NCBI GenBank assembly: GCA_028829895.1
Contig: CM054182.1
Span: forward strand, 33,464,879-33,528,878
Direction: 5' to 3'
DNA length: 64,000 nucleotides
From: Sinotaia quadrata
Lineage: Eukaryota; Mollusca; Gastropoda; Architaenioglossa; Viviparidae
Under the pieces are notes generated by a model that was given only the letters and a program-made list of their open reading frames with translations, had not been told where the DNA came from and searched no databases. Both the position numbers and the translations under genes were made by a program. Of the stretch, positions 12,827 to 35,729 are shown piece after piece (positions within the stretch are counted from its first letter, which is position 1; every line of letters starts with the position of its first letter).

Positions 12827-14036
12827 TGTTTCGAGTATTCTTGGAGGTTGGGCTTCCTTTTCAAAACTCACCAGCAGCAACGATGATGACTGGGTTGATC
12901 GGCTGAACCACATCTACACTGTTATCCTGTTAGCTATTTTTGCTATTTTCATCTCTGGTGGTCAATATGTGGGTAACCCCATCGAGTGCTGGACACCTGC
13001 CCATTTTACAGGCTCCTTTGTATCGTACACAAAGTCTTACTGTTGGATCAAAAACACGTACTACATTCCTATGGGGGACACCATTCCAGTGGAGCATTCA
13101 AAACGTGACGCTGAGGAGATCACTTACTACCAGTGGGTGCCCATCATTCTCATGTTCATGGCCTTCCTCTTCAAGTTCCCGTGCCTGATTTGGAGAATGT
13201 TCAACGGTGGGTCTGCCATCAATCTGGACAAGATTGTAACCATGACGACTGTCACACAAATAGGCTCCATCGAAAAGCGGCAGGAGACCATCGACCACAT
13301 TGCGAAGTACATGGACCGCTGGCTGGAGGCTCACCGGCAGTATCACTTTAACGCTCTGATACGCATGCGTCAGCGCCTGTCTAAGGTATTCTGCTTTCTG
13401 TGTGCGAAGCGTGATGGAACCTATCTCATCGGCTTATACATCTTTGTAAAGTTGCTGTACGTTGCCAACATCATCAGCCACTTCTTCATCCTGAATGGCT
13501 TCATGGGGAGCTGGTTCAATCTCTATGGCTTGGAGGTCATCAACGGACTGGCCTGGGACCACGAGTGGAGGGAATCCCCACGCTTCCCCAAAGTAACTCT
13601 CTGCGACTTCGACATTCGTCAACTAGCAAATATACAGCGCCACACAGTACAGTGTGTTTTGCCCATCAATCTATTCAATGAGAAAATATTCATCTTCCTT
13701 TGGTTTTGGTTCTTGTTTGTTGCTATCGCCACTGTTGGCAACTTCCTGTTTTGGCTATGGCGTGTCTTGCTCCGCTTCAACCGTGTAGCTTATATCAAGA
13801 AGTATCTGTTGATTCTTGATGAACTGAAGAGTGAAGATGACAAGCGGGTTGCACGCAAGTTTGCTGACCAGTATTTGCGCGATGATGGAATTTTTGTCCT
13901 GCGTTTAGTGGCAAAGAACTCCAACGACATCCTGCTCTCGGACCTCATCAAAGAACTGTGGAACATCTACAGGAACAAACCCATGGTCAGGAAGTCTTTG
14001 GATTCTGACTACCCCAATGACACTCCAGCATGAGTT
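12827..14036 (+). CDS. Innexin A (gap-junction / hemichannel protein), main exon
   Basis: An innexin: four-pass plasma-membrane protein that forms gap junctions or hemichannels in protostomes. The exon starts at 12,827 after ...ATTATTTTGCAG, in phase 2, reads VSSILGGWASFSKLTSSNDD and ends at TGA 14,034-14,036 (coding to 14,033), giving 402 visible residues. Transmembrane segments: TM1 from IYTVILLAIFAIF, TM2 around the innexin signature YYQWVPIIL, TM3 around LIGLYIFVKLLYV, TM4 around IFIFLWFWFLFVAI. Extracellular loop 1 has two Cys 18 residues apart (IECW and SYCW); loop 2 has Cys in VTLCDF and VQCVLPINLFNE. The C-terminal domain includes YLRDDGIFVLRLVAKNSND. The N-terminal few residues must come from a short upstream exon that I could not locate. 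GC is higher than flanking DNA. Unlike innexin B, the body is uninterrupted by introns. Confidence 0.96.
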
Positions 14037-16107
14037 TAGCCACGCCTATTTGGAGCTCAGTGTTGAGTGATATTTAGTGCAGAGTGCTGTCACCAAGAAA
14101 GCAATCAAAAGGAACAGTAAAACTTGTATGCCTCTATCAAGATCTCTGACAAGAGCAGATATCAAGACGAATGTCTTCAACTCTGCAACTGAACTTAACT
14201 GAAATTAGACATTTTTGTACTAAAATGACACTTTTGCATGTAACAGATTTCCTTCTTTTTTTGTAGTTTAATTTTATTTTGTTTGTAGAATGGTGATGGT
14301 AAATGGGTTTAGATATCACACAAGGTATCTGCAGTTATAGACATAGTCCAAATAAGAAATTAAATGATGGACTATATTGAAAAATACTAAAATTCATCTC
14401 CACATAACTCACTCCCCCCCAAAAAAAACAAACAAACAATAATCAAAATGGAAGAAAAGGAAAACCCATAAAAAAAATGTACTTACAGATTCTTCCTTTG
14501 GCTAAATTGTTTGATTGCGATGTTTTGATTTCTTAATATATTGTTAAAACACTTTTAAAAAAAAAAACCCTCTCTCTTAGAAGGAAGGCAGATTAAACAC
14601 TTTCCATTAACGAAATAGTGACAGTTGATTACTTTCCATTTCTGAGTTATGCGTCATACCATGTCTTTAGTCAGCTTGTTGGTTTTGGGTTCATCTATTT
14701 TACTTTGCCAGCTTTCCGAACGCTAAATTAATTGGTATTTCGCTTAAACACAGTTTGGCATTGTTTTGTCTAGATCATGACAGAAATTGCATAGGAGATG
14801 AAGTTAGTAGAGGACCAGATTACTGTTTAATTATAAATATCATCCTTTTCCACACTCCCAATATAATTGAATTCCACGTGTACAAATGATGATTTTGTTT
14901 TTTTCTTATCTTTATTCAGCGTCATTGATTTTGCAACTGTGACATGGAAATTACTATTGTAAAATTACTGTTATAAATCAGGTGCCTTTTTATTTTTTAC
15001 TCAAGATAAAAATGAAGCAAATTTGAGACCAGAGATTTATATTTCATCTTCAACATGATCTCTTGGACCTCGGATGTTCTATGTGATGAAGGTGTTGATC
15101 TCTTCATATCATCATTGTTCAGTTCATTCATCAACATGAAAATAAATTACTGCTCACAATATGAGCTTCAGAAGAAAATAGAAAGGGGAAAAACATTTTC
15201 AATTTAAAAGAAACAAACCAACCCCTTAAATGACACTTAAGATGGTACATTCCACCATTTAGTTATCATTCCGATTGTCTCGACATTATCTGTATAGAGG
15301 GTTTGTCTTCATCACATAAGGTTTTTCTGTCACATTAAATGGCTTTTCTGTCATTCATATTAACTGACCTGTACGTTGAAGTCTTTACCAAAGGATTTCT
15401 GTCATTCATATTAAGTGACATTTGCAGTGGAGTTTTTGTCATTTATATTAAGTGTTTACAGTAGATTCTTTACCGTCACCAAAGGCTTTTACCTTTACAG
15501 TGGTTTCCTTTCCATTACCAGAGGCTCGTCTGTCATTTCTGTCAAGCCTTTGCTTTGGAGATTTTACCTTACAACATAGTTTTTTGTTATTCTTATTTAA
15601 TTAAGTGACCTTTATTGTAGTTGGTCTTTTCTGTCATTTTTTATTGAATGACCTTTACTTTGGATGGTCTTTTCTGTCATCACTCAATTAAAGTATTCTT
15701 AATATTAGCGTGGTGGTTACGGTACAATTTTGCATTAGCAAACTCTGATTTCACTTCTTTTCTACAATGAAGTCCAAATGATTTTTGTATCGATTCAGTC
15801 TTCTTTTCTGTTTTGATTTCCGTTTTCTTATTTTCGAAGTCCTGGGGTTGTTACAGATTGTTTGCTTTGCACCTTGAAGCCAATCACGAGGTTTATGTTT
15901 AGTTTAACAGCCCGGATGTTTCATCAAAAAGTTTAAAATGAGTTTGTACCTTAAAGTAAGTCATGAAGTTTGTATATTTATTCATTGTAGTTTTATACCT
16001 TGGAGGTCAGCTGGAGATCTGTGTATTCATTTTAATTTTCTACCTAGTCATTTATATTCGTTTAAGATTAATTTCTTACCAATTGATATCTCGTAAGTGA
16101 TATAAAT
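14037..16107. other. 3' UTR / spacer after innexin A
   Basis: AT-rich, no coding signal. An AATAAA lies near 15,140 and is one possible polyadenylation signal. From about 15,290 to 15,690 there are loose, degenerate copies of TTTCTGTCATTCATATTAAG with TGACCTTTAC-like tails, an eroded tandem array. Confidence 0.4.
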
Positions 16108-16275
16108 GTGTGTAGTAATTTAAGAATGATGTGTATTAAAATAGTGTTTTGTAAGTGGGATGCACAGTAGATGTTCTTTGCATTGTTCTTGTGTGTAGTA
16201 ATTTAAGAATGATGTGTATTAAAATAGTGTTTTGTAAGTGGGATGCACAGTAGATGTTCTTTGTATTGTTCTTGT
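16108..16275. repeat. 84-bp perfect duplication
   Basis: Two adjacent, almost identical 84-bp copies starting TGTGTAGTAATTTAAGAATG; they differ at one position (GCATTG versus GTATTG). The near identity indicates a recent event. Confidence 0.95.
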
Positions 16276-16344
16276 GTCGTGGGAAGTAGTAGTAATAGTT
16301 TTAGTTTGTTTTCTTAAATACTTGGAGTTTATCAAGTTCGTTTT

Positions 16345-16680
16345 TTTGCTTAATACGTCAAATTCTTTGGGAATAATGAATATGTTCATTTCTTGCTGAA
16401 TACGTCAGATTCTTGGGAATAATGAATATGTTCATTTCTTGCTGAATACGTCAGATTCTTGGGAATAATGAATATGTTCATTTCTTGCTTAGTGTATGAT
16501 ATGAATGTGGAGAATGGTTTTGATTTCTTCAAGGTCGTTGTGCAGTAGTTTTAGTTTGATTTCTTCAAGGTCGTTGTGTTTTTGATTTCTTTAAGGTCAT
16601 GTGCGGTAGCTTTAGTTTGATTTCTTCAAGGTCGTTGTGCAGTAGTTCTAGTTTGATTTCTTCTAGGTCATTATAGCACT
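16345..16680. repeat. Two neighbouring tandem arrays
   Basis: First array, about 16,345-16,489: three copies of a ~46-bp unit with AATACGTCAGATTCTTGGGA and ATAATGAATATGTTCATTTC. Second array, about 16,515-16,680: degenerate copies of GTTTGATTTCTTCAAGGTCG followed by TTGTGCAGTAGTTTTA. Confidence 0.85.
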
Positions 16681-19203
16681 AGTTGAAAGTCAAGCAATTT
16701 CGTTAAGCAAATATGCTGTTTCAGTATTATATAAAACTTTGTACTCACAAACTAGAAAAGCTTATCCTCTAAACCCAGGTTGATTTTTTTGTATAAAATA
16801 AAAAAAAGTCCTGTTTATAAGTACCATGAGTGTACTGCAGTTTTAAAATACAACGATTCCCTGGATACAGACTTAGAAATTAGAGCGTATTATGGATTGC
16901 TTCACATTGGAATGTAATTAATTGTTTTCATAAATCGATTGCTTACTTAATTTTTTTAAAATCCTGCTGTAGCGACTAGTTTCATGTGAAATTGAGTTTA
17001 GTTAAGGGTTGGTCATTTTGAAAAAAATCTTTTGACCCCCTTTAGGATGCAAGGTGTGATCAAAATCTAGTCAAAACAGTTCCAGTCGGCCAGTCGTCCT
17101 TCATCACATATTTCAGTTTTCATCAGCATTTAATAAATCCGCCACCATTGTCATTTGATACTCATATTTATATCTACCATAAGTCATCCAGGCACATTGT
17201 AGCGCTTGAATGAAAACTACATATATTTTTTTAATTGTTTTTAAAAAAAAAGTACCTGTGTGTATGTGCGTGCGTTTGTATTCGTTGTGAAATTAAACAT
17301 TTTCCTGTTGAACGAGATTGTTTTATTTTAATAATAAATATTTTAAAATATATAGCTATTTAGACTCTGTTACAGAAAGAGACTTTCTGATAGATTACAC
17401 ATATGTGCCTTTTTTTTTTAATAAGAAGGAAAGAAAGAAAGCCTGTTCACTAAATATGTCGTCCGTCTTAATCTCAAGTGTATGTTTTATTTAAAAATAA
17501 TAAGAACTGCTGCCATTTTTATGGTTGGTTCTGACAACAGAAAACAGTGTCTTCCATTCCGGCCCTCGCCGCCCTAAGTGCCCTGATTGACATTTAATTT
17601 GCATATCACTTATAACGTCACTGTCAAATATTTACGTGTTTTGTTCGCCCTGGGCGATGTACTATCATATATTTTATTTGCATTTTTGTGTGTGGCGTCC
17701 TTTGATACGTCATCTTACATCACCTTTTTTAAAAAATAAAATCTTTTATCTAGCAATAAGCGTTGCATCTCTGTTTTGTTTTATTGCATTTTAAAACGTG
17801 TCAGTTATTTGTTTTTTTTAAATTTTTTTTTTACTGTACTCCTTTTCAGTCAAACAACAAAAACCCATATTAAACTCTATCTTGGTGAAATAACGTCTTG
17901 CTTCATCTCCTGACTGGAAATATCCAGTCTGCTTTTATCTCAAATAAGTGTCTGTTCTGTTGAAGGTAATTTAATTTTTAAAAAACCATTTAAGTATACA
18001 GGGTTTTTTTGTTATTGAAAAATTAATTTTAAAAAACCCAAACAAATGTCAATTCTTGAAACTTAATCAAGCATTTTTAATTATTGAACTAGTGCCTTAT
18101 GTTTTACTCAGGAACCTTTGTGTCAGGCTTGATCAAATCGTGACTATGTTCTTTGGTCAGCCACACTGGGTAACCGCCTTCAATTCTGTTGTCAGTCTGA
18201 ACGCTTTTTGGTGGGGATTGATTTTGACATCATTGTACTTTAACGTAGAATGTGATCAAATTATTTGCCCTTTGTATTTACAAAGTTGTGCCTTATGTAA
18301 TATTTTTAGATGGATATTATTCATTGTTGGCTTTTTGCACAAGGTCATGTTGCGCAGCCATAAAACTGATTTTGTTTTGTTTTTGGAAAAAAATGAATAT
18401 CACAGTAATTTTTTTCTCCTGTAAAGTCAGAAAAATGAATTGTGCCTTCACATGTATTGATGGTATTAGATGATATAATTATATTTAATTATTGTAAATT
18501 TACAATGAATGATAATTATTGTTTTAAACTCCATTACTTTTCTTTGTTTCTTGCATGCCAGTCTATATTGCTCAGGTTTATGGGATTATGCCGTTTGCCT
18601 TTCATGTAGACATTTCTTCACAACATGTATTTTGTCTAACCTTTTGGTAAGGAACAATTTTCTGCTCAAGCTATGGCAGAAACATTTTTTTTTTTCAGGC
18701 TCTGGTTTGTAATGTGATAAACAGGATTTGTTTTTAATTTTTAAACCAGCTGCAGAAAATCCATTTGCAAGAACTTTTGCATTTAGATTTTTGATCCGCA
18801 TGTTATTTTTGTTTTCATTTGTCTATGCATGATTTATACACATTCCGTTACAGGGCATTTGTGTACTTAGTTCGTAATTTTTCTCCACTCAGTAACATAT
18901 TACTTTTAATCATGTCTGTTAGCTTGCTCTTGATATTGGTTGTTTCATGAGAGAATGGTGGGTTTTTTCATTTTCTTTGTATTTATACTCAATATTGGTT
19001 TCATGTTCATTGCTTGTTTAGGTGAGAAAAACTGAGAGTGAATGCAAACTGTTTTAGAAAATAAACCAATGTTTTGTTTTTTTTAAATAATAAAATAAAC
19101 AATCGAATTATTGATGTGTTTGTTCCTTCTTTCCCCTGTTGATGGACATTTTGTGCTATATAACTTTACAGGAAATTTAGATGGTTTTTTTCTTTTAAAC
19201 TTT
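16681..19203. other. AT-rich spacer
   Basis: No exon, RNA gene or strong repeat recognised. A 122-codon open frame at 18,056-18,424 begins at TTG, has AT-driven composition and is not credible. A short TATATA run lies at 19,226-19,240. Confidence 0.4.
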
Positions 19204-19559
19204 TCTTTGAGTAAAGTGGTACTATATATATATATATATTTACATTTGTTCGAGTGCATAATGAAGTGTTAAGAATTACTTTGAGTAAAGTGGTACTATA
19301 TATATATATTTACATTTGTTCGAGTGCATAATGAAGTGTTAAGAATTTCTTTGAGTAAAGTGGTACTATATATATATATTTACATTTGTTCGAGTGCATA
19401 ATGAAGTGTTAAGAATTTCTTTGAGTAAAGTGGTACTATATATATATATATTTACATTTGTTCGAGTGCATAATGAAGTGTTAAGAATTTCTTTGAGTAA
19501 AGTGGTACTATATATATATATTTACATTCGTTCGAGTGCATAATGAAGTGTTAAGAATT
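19204..19559. repeat. 70-bp minisatellite, 5 copies
   Basis: Five copies of a ~70-bp unit with CTTTGAGTAAAGTGGTACTA, a variable (TA)n core and TTCGAGTGCATAATGAAGTG. The copies differ mainly in the number of TA steps. Confidence 0.95.
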
Positions 19560-20399
19560 ACTAGCGATACGTTCAGTATTGTTAGTTTCTTACGATTATA
19601 TAATAAAACATTAAAGGTTTGTAGATCTTCTGAAGACGCAATAAGGATTAAAAGCGAGAGATTTTATATTCACGGTCTTTCTAGATATAATGCAATGGTT
19701 CTAGTACTGTTGTTTGTATATCAGGGGTTAATAGCGATATTTACGTTCATTTGAGCATTTCATAAAAATCAATGGCTCATCGAATCAATATGCATCTCAG
19801 AAAATAAAATTGGAAAGAAGAAAAATTGCCTAAACTAACATTTAAAAGAAAAGGCAAATACTCACACCAACAACTACTATCACGATCACCACACACACAC
19901 ACACAAGAAAAACAGCCCATCCAAGTTTAATTGTAACGGTCGTGATCAAACGAAAGCTGAATTTTAATTGTCAGGACTAGCGATGACGAGTATTTTAAAT
20001 TTCTATATTATTAAAACATTACATGGTTTTGGTGTCTCAAACAAGAATACTAATTGAAAATACTTATTAATTGTATATTAACCATTGACAACAAACCTAA
20101 ATTCAGGAAATGATCATTGTTCTCACTTAACATTACTGACCACAAACAATCCAAAATAATAGTTTTAAAAATTCATTTGAATCCAGCATGGATCATTAAA
20201 TAGATTAGCAATAAAATTATCCATGAATCTTGAAGGCATTAACTGTTCATTTTAAAATAAATTTTACAATAACACCAATCCTAATTTTGTTCACAAATTA
20301 GAAAACTGACCACGAGCACTAAATTAACTGACCATGAAAACAAGAATGAAGCATAGTTGATCTACTGGCCAGTAATTCTGTAAATAGATTGACTATGAA

Positions 20400-21130
20400 T
20401 CCTTAAATAATAAATACTATAAATTCAAACTTAAAAATGAATGCGTATCTCTAACAAATAATGGTCACAATTACTAAATTAACGATGAGCCTCAATCATA
20501 GCAAATGCCTAATGGTCACAAGTACTAAATTAACAATGAACCTGAATCATTAAGTAATGGTTACAAGTCTCAATTAAATAACAATGAACCTGAATCATAG
20601 TAAATGATCACAAATACTAAATTAATAATGAACCTGAATCATAGTAAATGGTCACAAATACTAAATTAATAATGAACCTGAATCCTAGCAAATGATGAGC
20701 AAGAATCCTATATTAGCAATGAACGAGAATCAAATTATGAGCAAGAACTTATATTAGCAACGAACGTGAATATAGCTAATGGTGAGCAAGAACCCTATAT
20801 TAAAAATGAACGTGAATCATACTACTTTACTAATGGTGAGCAAGAATTCTATATTAACAATGAATGCGAATAAAACTAATAACCACGAATCATTAGTAAC
20901 AATTGTGAATTCTAATATGATTATTGCTACCATTCACAAATCAAGTTTATTACCCTTGAAAATGACCACAATTACCCTGAACAAACATTATTGCTACCAT
21001 TGACAAATAAAGTTTATTAACTTTGACAATTACCCTGATCAATAAAATTATTGCTACCGTTCACAAATAAAGTTTATTACCTTTGACAATGATCACAGTT
21101 ACACTGACCAATGGATTACACTGACCTATG
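20400..21130. repeat. Degenerate ~40-bp arrays
   Basis: Repeated variants of AATGAACCTGAATCATAG and ATGGTCACAAATACTAAATT (about 20,400-20,880). They grade into variants of TGCTACCATTCACAAATAAAG and TTTATTACCTTTGACAATG (about 20,920-21,110). The spacer at 19,560-20,400 is AT-rich with no gene seen. Confidence 0.7.
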
Positions 21131-21415
21131 GAATTATTGTTACCACTAAAAAAAAAAATGATGCATCCATTAATTCGTGGGGAAAACAGGGGGCATTTTA
21201 ATTTTAAAAACTAATGGCATGTGATGAACATCTATGCTAATCTTTGTAGATGTTTAGCGTGCATAATTTCAATGATCGGTGCCATCTGAAGTAATTATGA
21301 CATTCTGTGACCTGATTATTTTAATTAGCGTTGATTTCGTTTGTCGGAGACCGATCAATGTGGAAAGGAGTTGTGTTGGAAGAGTTAATGTGAGGATGTA
21401 AAGGGAAATGGCTAA

Positions 21416-21416
<1 letters not shown>

Positions 21417-21482
<66 letters not shown>

Positions 21483-21490
21483 TGTTTGTG
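21417..21490. repeat. (TG)n microsatellite
   Basis: TG run of over 30 units with a TTTG break near the right end. The following 900 bases are AT-rich with no gene recognised. Confidence 0.95.
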
Positions 21491-22419
21491 ATATGTATGA
21501 TTATTGCCTGCCCATTGTAATGAAAACAAAGAGTGAGTTTATTGCCTTTATTCACCGTCGGTTAAACGTTTTTAGTGTTTAAGTGCTAAGTCAGTGTTGT
21601 TAAATATAGGCCTAATCATTACTTTTCCAGAATAACATGCATGCATATTTACACGCACAGTTCCATGCATATTTAGTTTTATATTTTGCGGGGGCGTCGT
21701 GAAATAACAATAAGGGAAAATATATCAGTTTTCTCGTTCATTTATAAATTCTGTGAGCAATGATCCGTATACAACCTCTCCCCCCAAAAAAAAAAATTTA
21801 TTTATAGTCATATGTCATGACGTATACAGGTAAGAATGTCTCTAGATCCACGGCTAAGTGTATTTTGAACTAACAAGTGCAAGGTGAGAAATGGTTTTAT
21901 TAATTTATTTTTGTTTCGTTTGTTTTATTGTTTAACACATTTCTTGATTCTTGTTGATTTCTTTTTCTAATTTATTAACACACTAATACAATTAAATCTT
22001 ATGATAATGCACTATTATTATTATTATGATGATGTTATGAAATGTGATAATATATTTGTAGATAATATATTTGTCATTATAATATTCATTGTAATCAAAG
22101 AGACGGAGTTCCCACCCTTTCTGCCTGTTTGCACGAAAAATATTTTGTTGGTTACTTAAAAATCAGTATGGTGAATTTGAATTTATAATTGCAGATGAAG
22201 ATTAGGCATTTACTTTCAGGACTTTGTTGCATCAAATCTTATCTTCCACAAGATTATTTATTCATTCGAACTATGAAACAGTTCCACTGTATTTTGAACT
22301 AAATTTTAAGTATAAATAACACTAAAGTCCTTATTTATTTATTTATTTGCACGGGTTTTGTAGTAATTGAATGTAAGTAAACTACAAAGAAGGACTTACA
22401 TTCTCAGCAGCTACAACTG

Positions 22420-22940
22420 AGTAGAAGGGACTCCGGAGCTAGACACATAGGAAGACTTGGGAGCTAAATAGGGAAAGAAGGACTGGGTAGTAAGGACTCC
22501 GGAGCTACTACTTAGTAGAAGGAACTCATGAGCTAAACAGGTTTGGAAGACCTGGGAGTTATTAGGGAAAGAAGACTTAAGAGCTCTGGGTAGTAGGGAC
22601 AAGGCTGCTACTCAGAAGGGACTATGCAGCTACTAAATGGGTAGGCGGGACTCTGGAGCTAAACACGTTTGGGTAGGAGGGACATAAGAGTTAATCAGGG
22701 TGAGAAAAACTCAGGAGATAAACAGGGTTGAGGGGACTCAGGAGCTACTACTGGGTTGGAGGGACTAACGAACGACTACTGGGTAGGAGGAACTTAGAAA
22801 CTAGTTAGGGTCAGAAAAACTTAGGAATAAACAGGGTTGAGGGGACTCAGGAGCTACTACTGGTCTGGAGTGACTTAGGAACTAATTACGTAAGAAAAAA
22901 TTCGGAATAAACAGGGTTGAGGGGACTTACTACTTCTGTT
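22420..22940. repeat. Degenerate purine-rich array
   Basis: Divergent copies of units such as GGGACTCAGGAGCTACTACT and AAACAGGGTTGAGGGGACT, about 30-60 bp apart. There is no coding reading shared by all copies. Confidence 0.75.
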
Positions 22941-23139
22941 TGTTAGGAGGGACTGAGTTTTGAGAGTAGGCAATTATAAATATATGACCTCATGCAAGGG
23001 GGTTAAACCGATCGTATTGTTATGTGTATCTTTGTTATTTGTAAAATTATATTTTTATCTTGTAAAACTTGTATGGATTGCTAAATTAATTTGACAAATT
23101 AAATCTTGGATTAAATTAAAATATATATTACTGCTAGTT

Positions 23140-23345
23140 TAAATGTTTGTTGCAATAAACTTTAAACATGTAACAATTTTATTAAACTAGTTACATTTCC
23201 TGAAATAAACCTTAAACATGTAACAATTTGTTAAACTAGTTACATTTCCTGGCAACATATAACAATTTTATTGAACTAGTTACATTTTCTGGCAACATGT
23301 AAAAATTTTATTGAGCTAGTTACGTTTCCTGGCAACATGGATCAC
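23140..23345. repeat. ~45-bp array
   Basis: About four and a half copies containing ACATGTAACAATTTTATTAA and CTAGTTACATTTCCTG. Confidence 0.8.
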
Positions 23346-23414
23346 AGTTCAAGTTAACAACCAAACTTGTAGCTCGTCAAAATTCTTAGAGGCTTTTAGT
23401 GTTAAACTTACAGA

Positions 23415-23668
23415 CGTTTTCCTTCTTTCAGTGTTAAACTTTCAGACGTTTCAGTTTAGGTACAAGGCTAGTGTTATTTCCTTCTTTCAGTGTTAAACTT
23501 TCAGACGTTTCAGTTTAGGTACAAGGCTAGTGTTATTTCCTTCTTTCAGTGTTAAACTTTCAGACGTTTCAGTTTAGGTACAAGGCTAGTGTTATTTCCT
23601 TCTTTCAGTGTTAAACTTTCAGACGTTTCAGTTTAGGTACAAGGCTAGTGTTATTTCCTTCTTTCCTT
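23415..23668. repeat. ~60-bp minisatellite, ~4 copies
   Basis: Nearly identical copies beginning TTTCCTTCTTTCAGTGTTAA and ending GTTTAGGTACAAGGCTAGTG. Each unit has a polypyrimidine-CAG acceptor-like motif and, about 24 bases later, a TTTAG|GTACAAG donor-like motif. It lies about 1 kb upstream of the first visible innexin B exon, in its presumed first intron. Confidence 0.9.
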
Positions 23669-24239
23669 CGTGGATTGGGCATTTGGTTTGGATGACAAGA
23701 CTATAAACATCACGCACGCACACACACAGTCATGAAGCACAGAAAGACAATATATACACTTATTGGAAACTATACCATACTGCGAGAGGAGAAATATTTT
23801 GTTGTCCTGGTTCAGAGTCTTCCATTTAGGGTCAGTCTCCTAAATTCCTTAAACAATCTCTCTCCCCTCTACTCCAACCCTAAGAAAAAACAAGGAAAGA
23901 AAAACTCCAGTGATAGCTGGATGACTAAAAGCTGCATAAATATAAAGAAATTTTAAAAATTAGATAAAATGGTTAATGAGAAGAAAGACCGATATGAAAG
24001 AAATTACCTCACCGTCCATTCTCTCCCTCCCTCCATTCTTTCGCTCTGTATCTCTCTCTCTATATATGTGTGCATGTGTGTGTGATCTATTTGTTACTAG
24101 GTACGTAGAAAGTTTCTAGAACATATTGTATCTTTTAGCTTTTATAGTTATGCTTGAACTTGTCTAATGGTTTTGATTTGCTAAATCCGTTTGGCAAGTT
24201 AAATCTGTCATTTTCCCTACCACCAGAGAATACCTCTGG

Positions 24240-24445
24240 ACTTGCAATTCCACTCAAGTGAGATATTATTTGGACTTGCTATACCAGCCAAAGCGAGATA
24301 TAATTTAGACCTGCTATACAAGTCTATGTGAGATATTATTTGGACTTGCTATACCAGCCAAAGCGAGATATAATTTAGACCTGCTATACCAGTCTAAGTG
24401 AGATATTATTTGGACTTGCTATACCCGTCTAAGAGAAATATTTGG
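24240..24445. repeat. ~38-bp array, ~5 copies
   Basis: Alternating variants of TTTGGACTTGCTATACCAG, followed by CCAAAGCGAGATATAATTTA or TCTAAGTGAGATATTATT. It ends about 225 bp before the innexin B exon. Confidence 0.85.
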
Positions 24446-24669
24446 ACAAGCTATAAATGTTTGGTCCAGCCAAACTTAAATTGTGATTCAAACGGCCGGG
24501 CATATTTCTTTAGAGAGCATACGTGAATTTTGCATACTAAGTCCTGTAACCCGTCTCTTGTTTATAATCCAGATTTCTCGCATTATCTCCCTTGGTGATT
24601 CACGTTCAACACGCATCACTGCAACGCTCTGGTAACTTTGAAATTTCTTCTCCCTATTCTTTGTTCCAG

Positions 24670-34239
<9,570 letters not shown>

Positions 34240-35690
34240 CACCCTTTAACAGTCGTACCCATGTCGTAACCTTGGCATTGCTTTGCCCAAATTAAGAACA
34301 GTTGTGTCAGTGTTGAATCTGTGTCTTAACAGTTGTGACATTGTTAAATATGTGACTAAAAGTTGTGACATTATTTAGCCCGAACCTAGAACAGTTGTGA
34401 GAATTTTTTGTCTAATCATTTAAGTTTATATCTTAATGATCATGCGTTAAGATGAATGTCATAAGTTGTAACTTGCACGACAAACAACCCATGAGGTTAA
34501 AATAACGTCTTTTCCTGTACAGGTTGCCTGTATCATTTCGCACAGTTAATCATTATCGCACACAATGATAGACAAGTATTTTTAAATGTTGAAATAGATA
34601 GATAAGTATTTTAGAGTTTGTAAAGCACTTAAATTTTGTTTAGCAATTATTATGCAGTTGCTGTTTTAGGGTGTAGGTCGAACTGGGCCATTTATTTCTG
34701 GTTTGAATATTTAGGAGCTGCGGGTTTAAAACGTCTTTAATGAGACAAGATAGTGCCTAATACCTCTATGCATTCATAAAGACCAAACTTTGGGGAAATT
34801 GGAAACATCGAAAAATGGATAAAAACTAGTTTTGAAACAAGAGGAATAAAATAATATTGGGTCTCAAATACTCTTGGTCAGTGTACTCCTGTTAATTAAT
34901 TTATTCTTGCATATCAATGCACGTCCATTAAAATGCATTAGCTGAAAGGATGATAATAAAATGTCAAATGGAAACGGAGATGACTAAATTTGCTGATTTT
35001 GATAGAGTAGTGGAGAGTTGGCTAGAGAAGGGTCAAAGTTGAGGCGATATGTATTTGTTATATTTCCTATCATGTTTTGTTAATTTATTTGGATATTGAT
35101 ACTAGTAACTGGGGTTATGGGACAAATAGAAAAATTTGGGAATTAGAGAGAAATGTGGTCGAAAACCGTAATATGAAAAATCGTATAAACGAGCAGTGTT
35201 CGGTAAGGAGTAATTACAATTGACTGATTTATTTAAAACTTGAAAACTTTCTTAGACTAGTGCCATAAGGAATTAGAGCCGCTAGGTGGCGCTGTGACCA
35301 ACGAAAGAAGCTAATACATAAATGAAACAATGGGATTAAAGCAGATCTAATTTATTTTCTTTGAAATGGAAAACAAGGCAATCCCATACATCAACAGTTA
35401 CACATCTTAGTGCTTTGCTCTCTAAATCATTATTTTTTTTTTTTTTTTTATCTCCGAGTGGATATTTTCTTTACTATGTATTTTAATTTTAATTTTTAAA
35501 AAAATTACTGACTTGCACAACTGACAATTGCACAATATGTACTTCAATAATCAGATTTTTAATTGATGTATTAGCACACGTATCTGCATTTGTGTGTACG
35601 TACGACTTGTACGAGGTGTATTTATTGATTAAGGTTGCTCTTACTCAATGTTCCCTCCAAATAATTATCTATCGTTGTTATTTCCCTTTG
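34240..35690. other. 3' flank of innexin B
   Basis: No coding signal apart from the CTCF-like motif described separately. A few TTGTGACATT-like repeats lie at 34,300-34,400. A poly-T run is at about 35,431-35,448. Confidence 0.45.
35279..35292 (+). promoter_or_regulatory. Candidate CTCF-binding motif
   Basis: CCGCTAGGTGGCGC matches the bilaterian CTCF core consensus CCASYAGRKGGCRS at every position but one. It lies in the AT-rich space between the convergent innexin B and the minus-strand repeat-protein gene, where an insulator would be reasonable. This is a sequence match only. Confidence 0.35.
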
Positions 35691-35729
35691 TATACTTATT
35701 GTTGTTCTTTCTCTGCATATTTAAAACTA

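Noticed and set aside
18056..18424. 122-codon open frame
   Set aside because: Begins at TTG, has hydrophobic AT-driven composition, and shows no family similarity or splice context.
21800..21840. Possible innexin B start exon (ATGACGTATACAG|GTAAGA)
   Set aside because: The donor is in phase 1, while the next exon needs phase 2.
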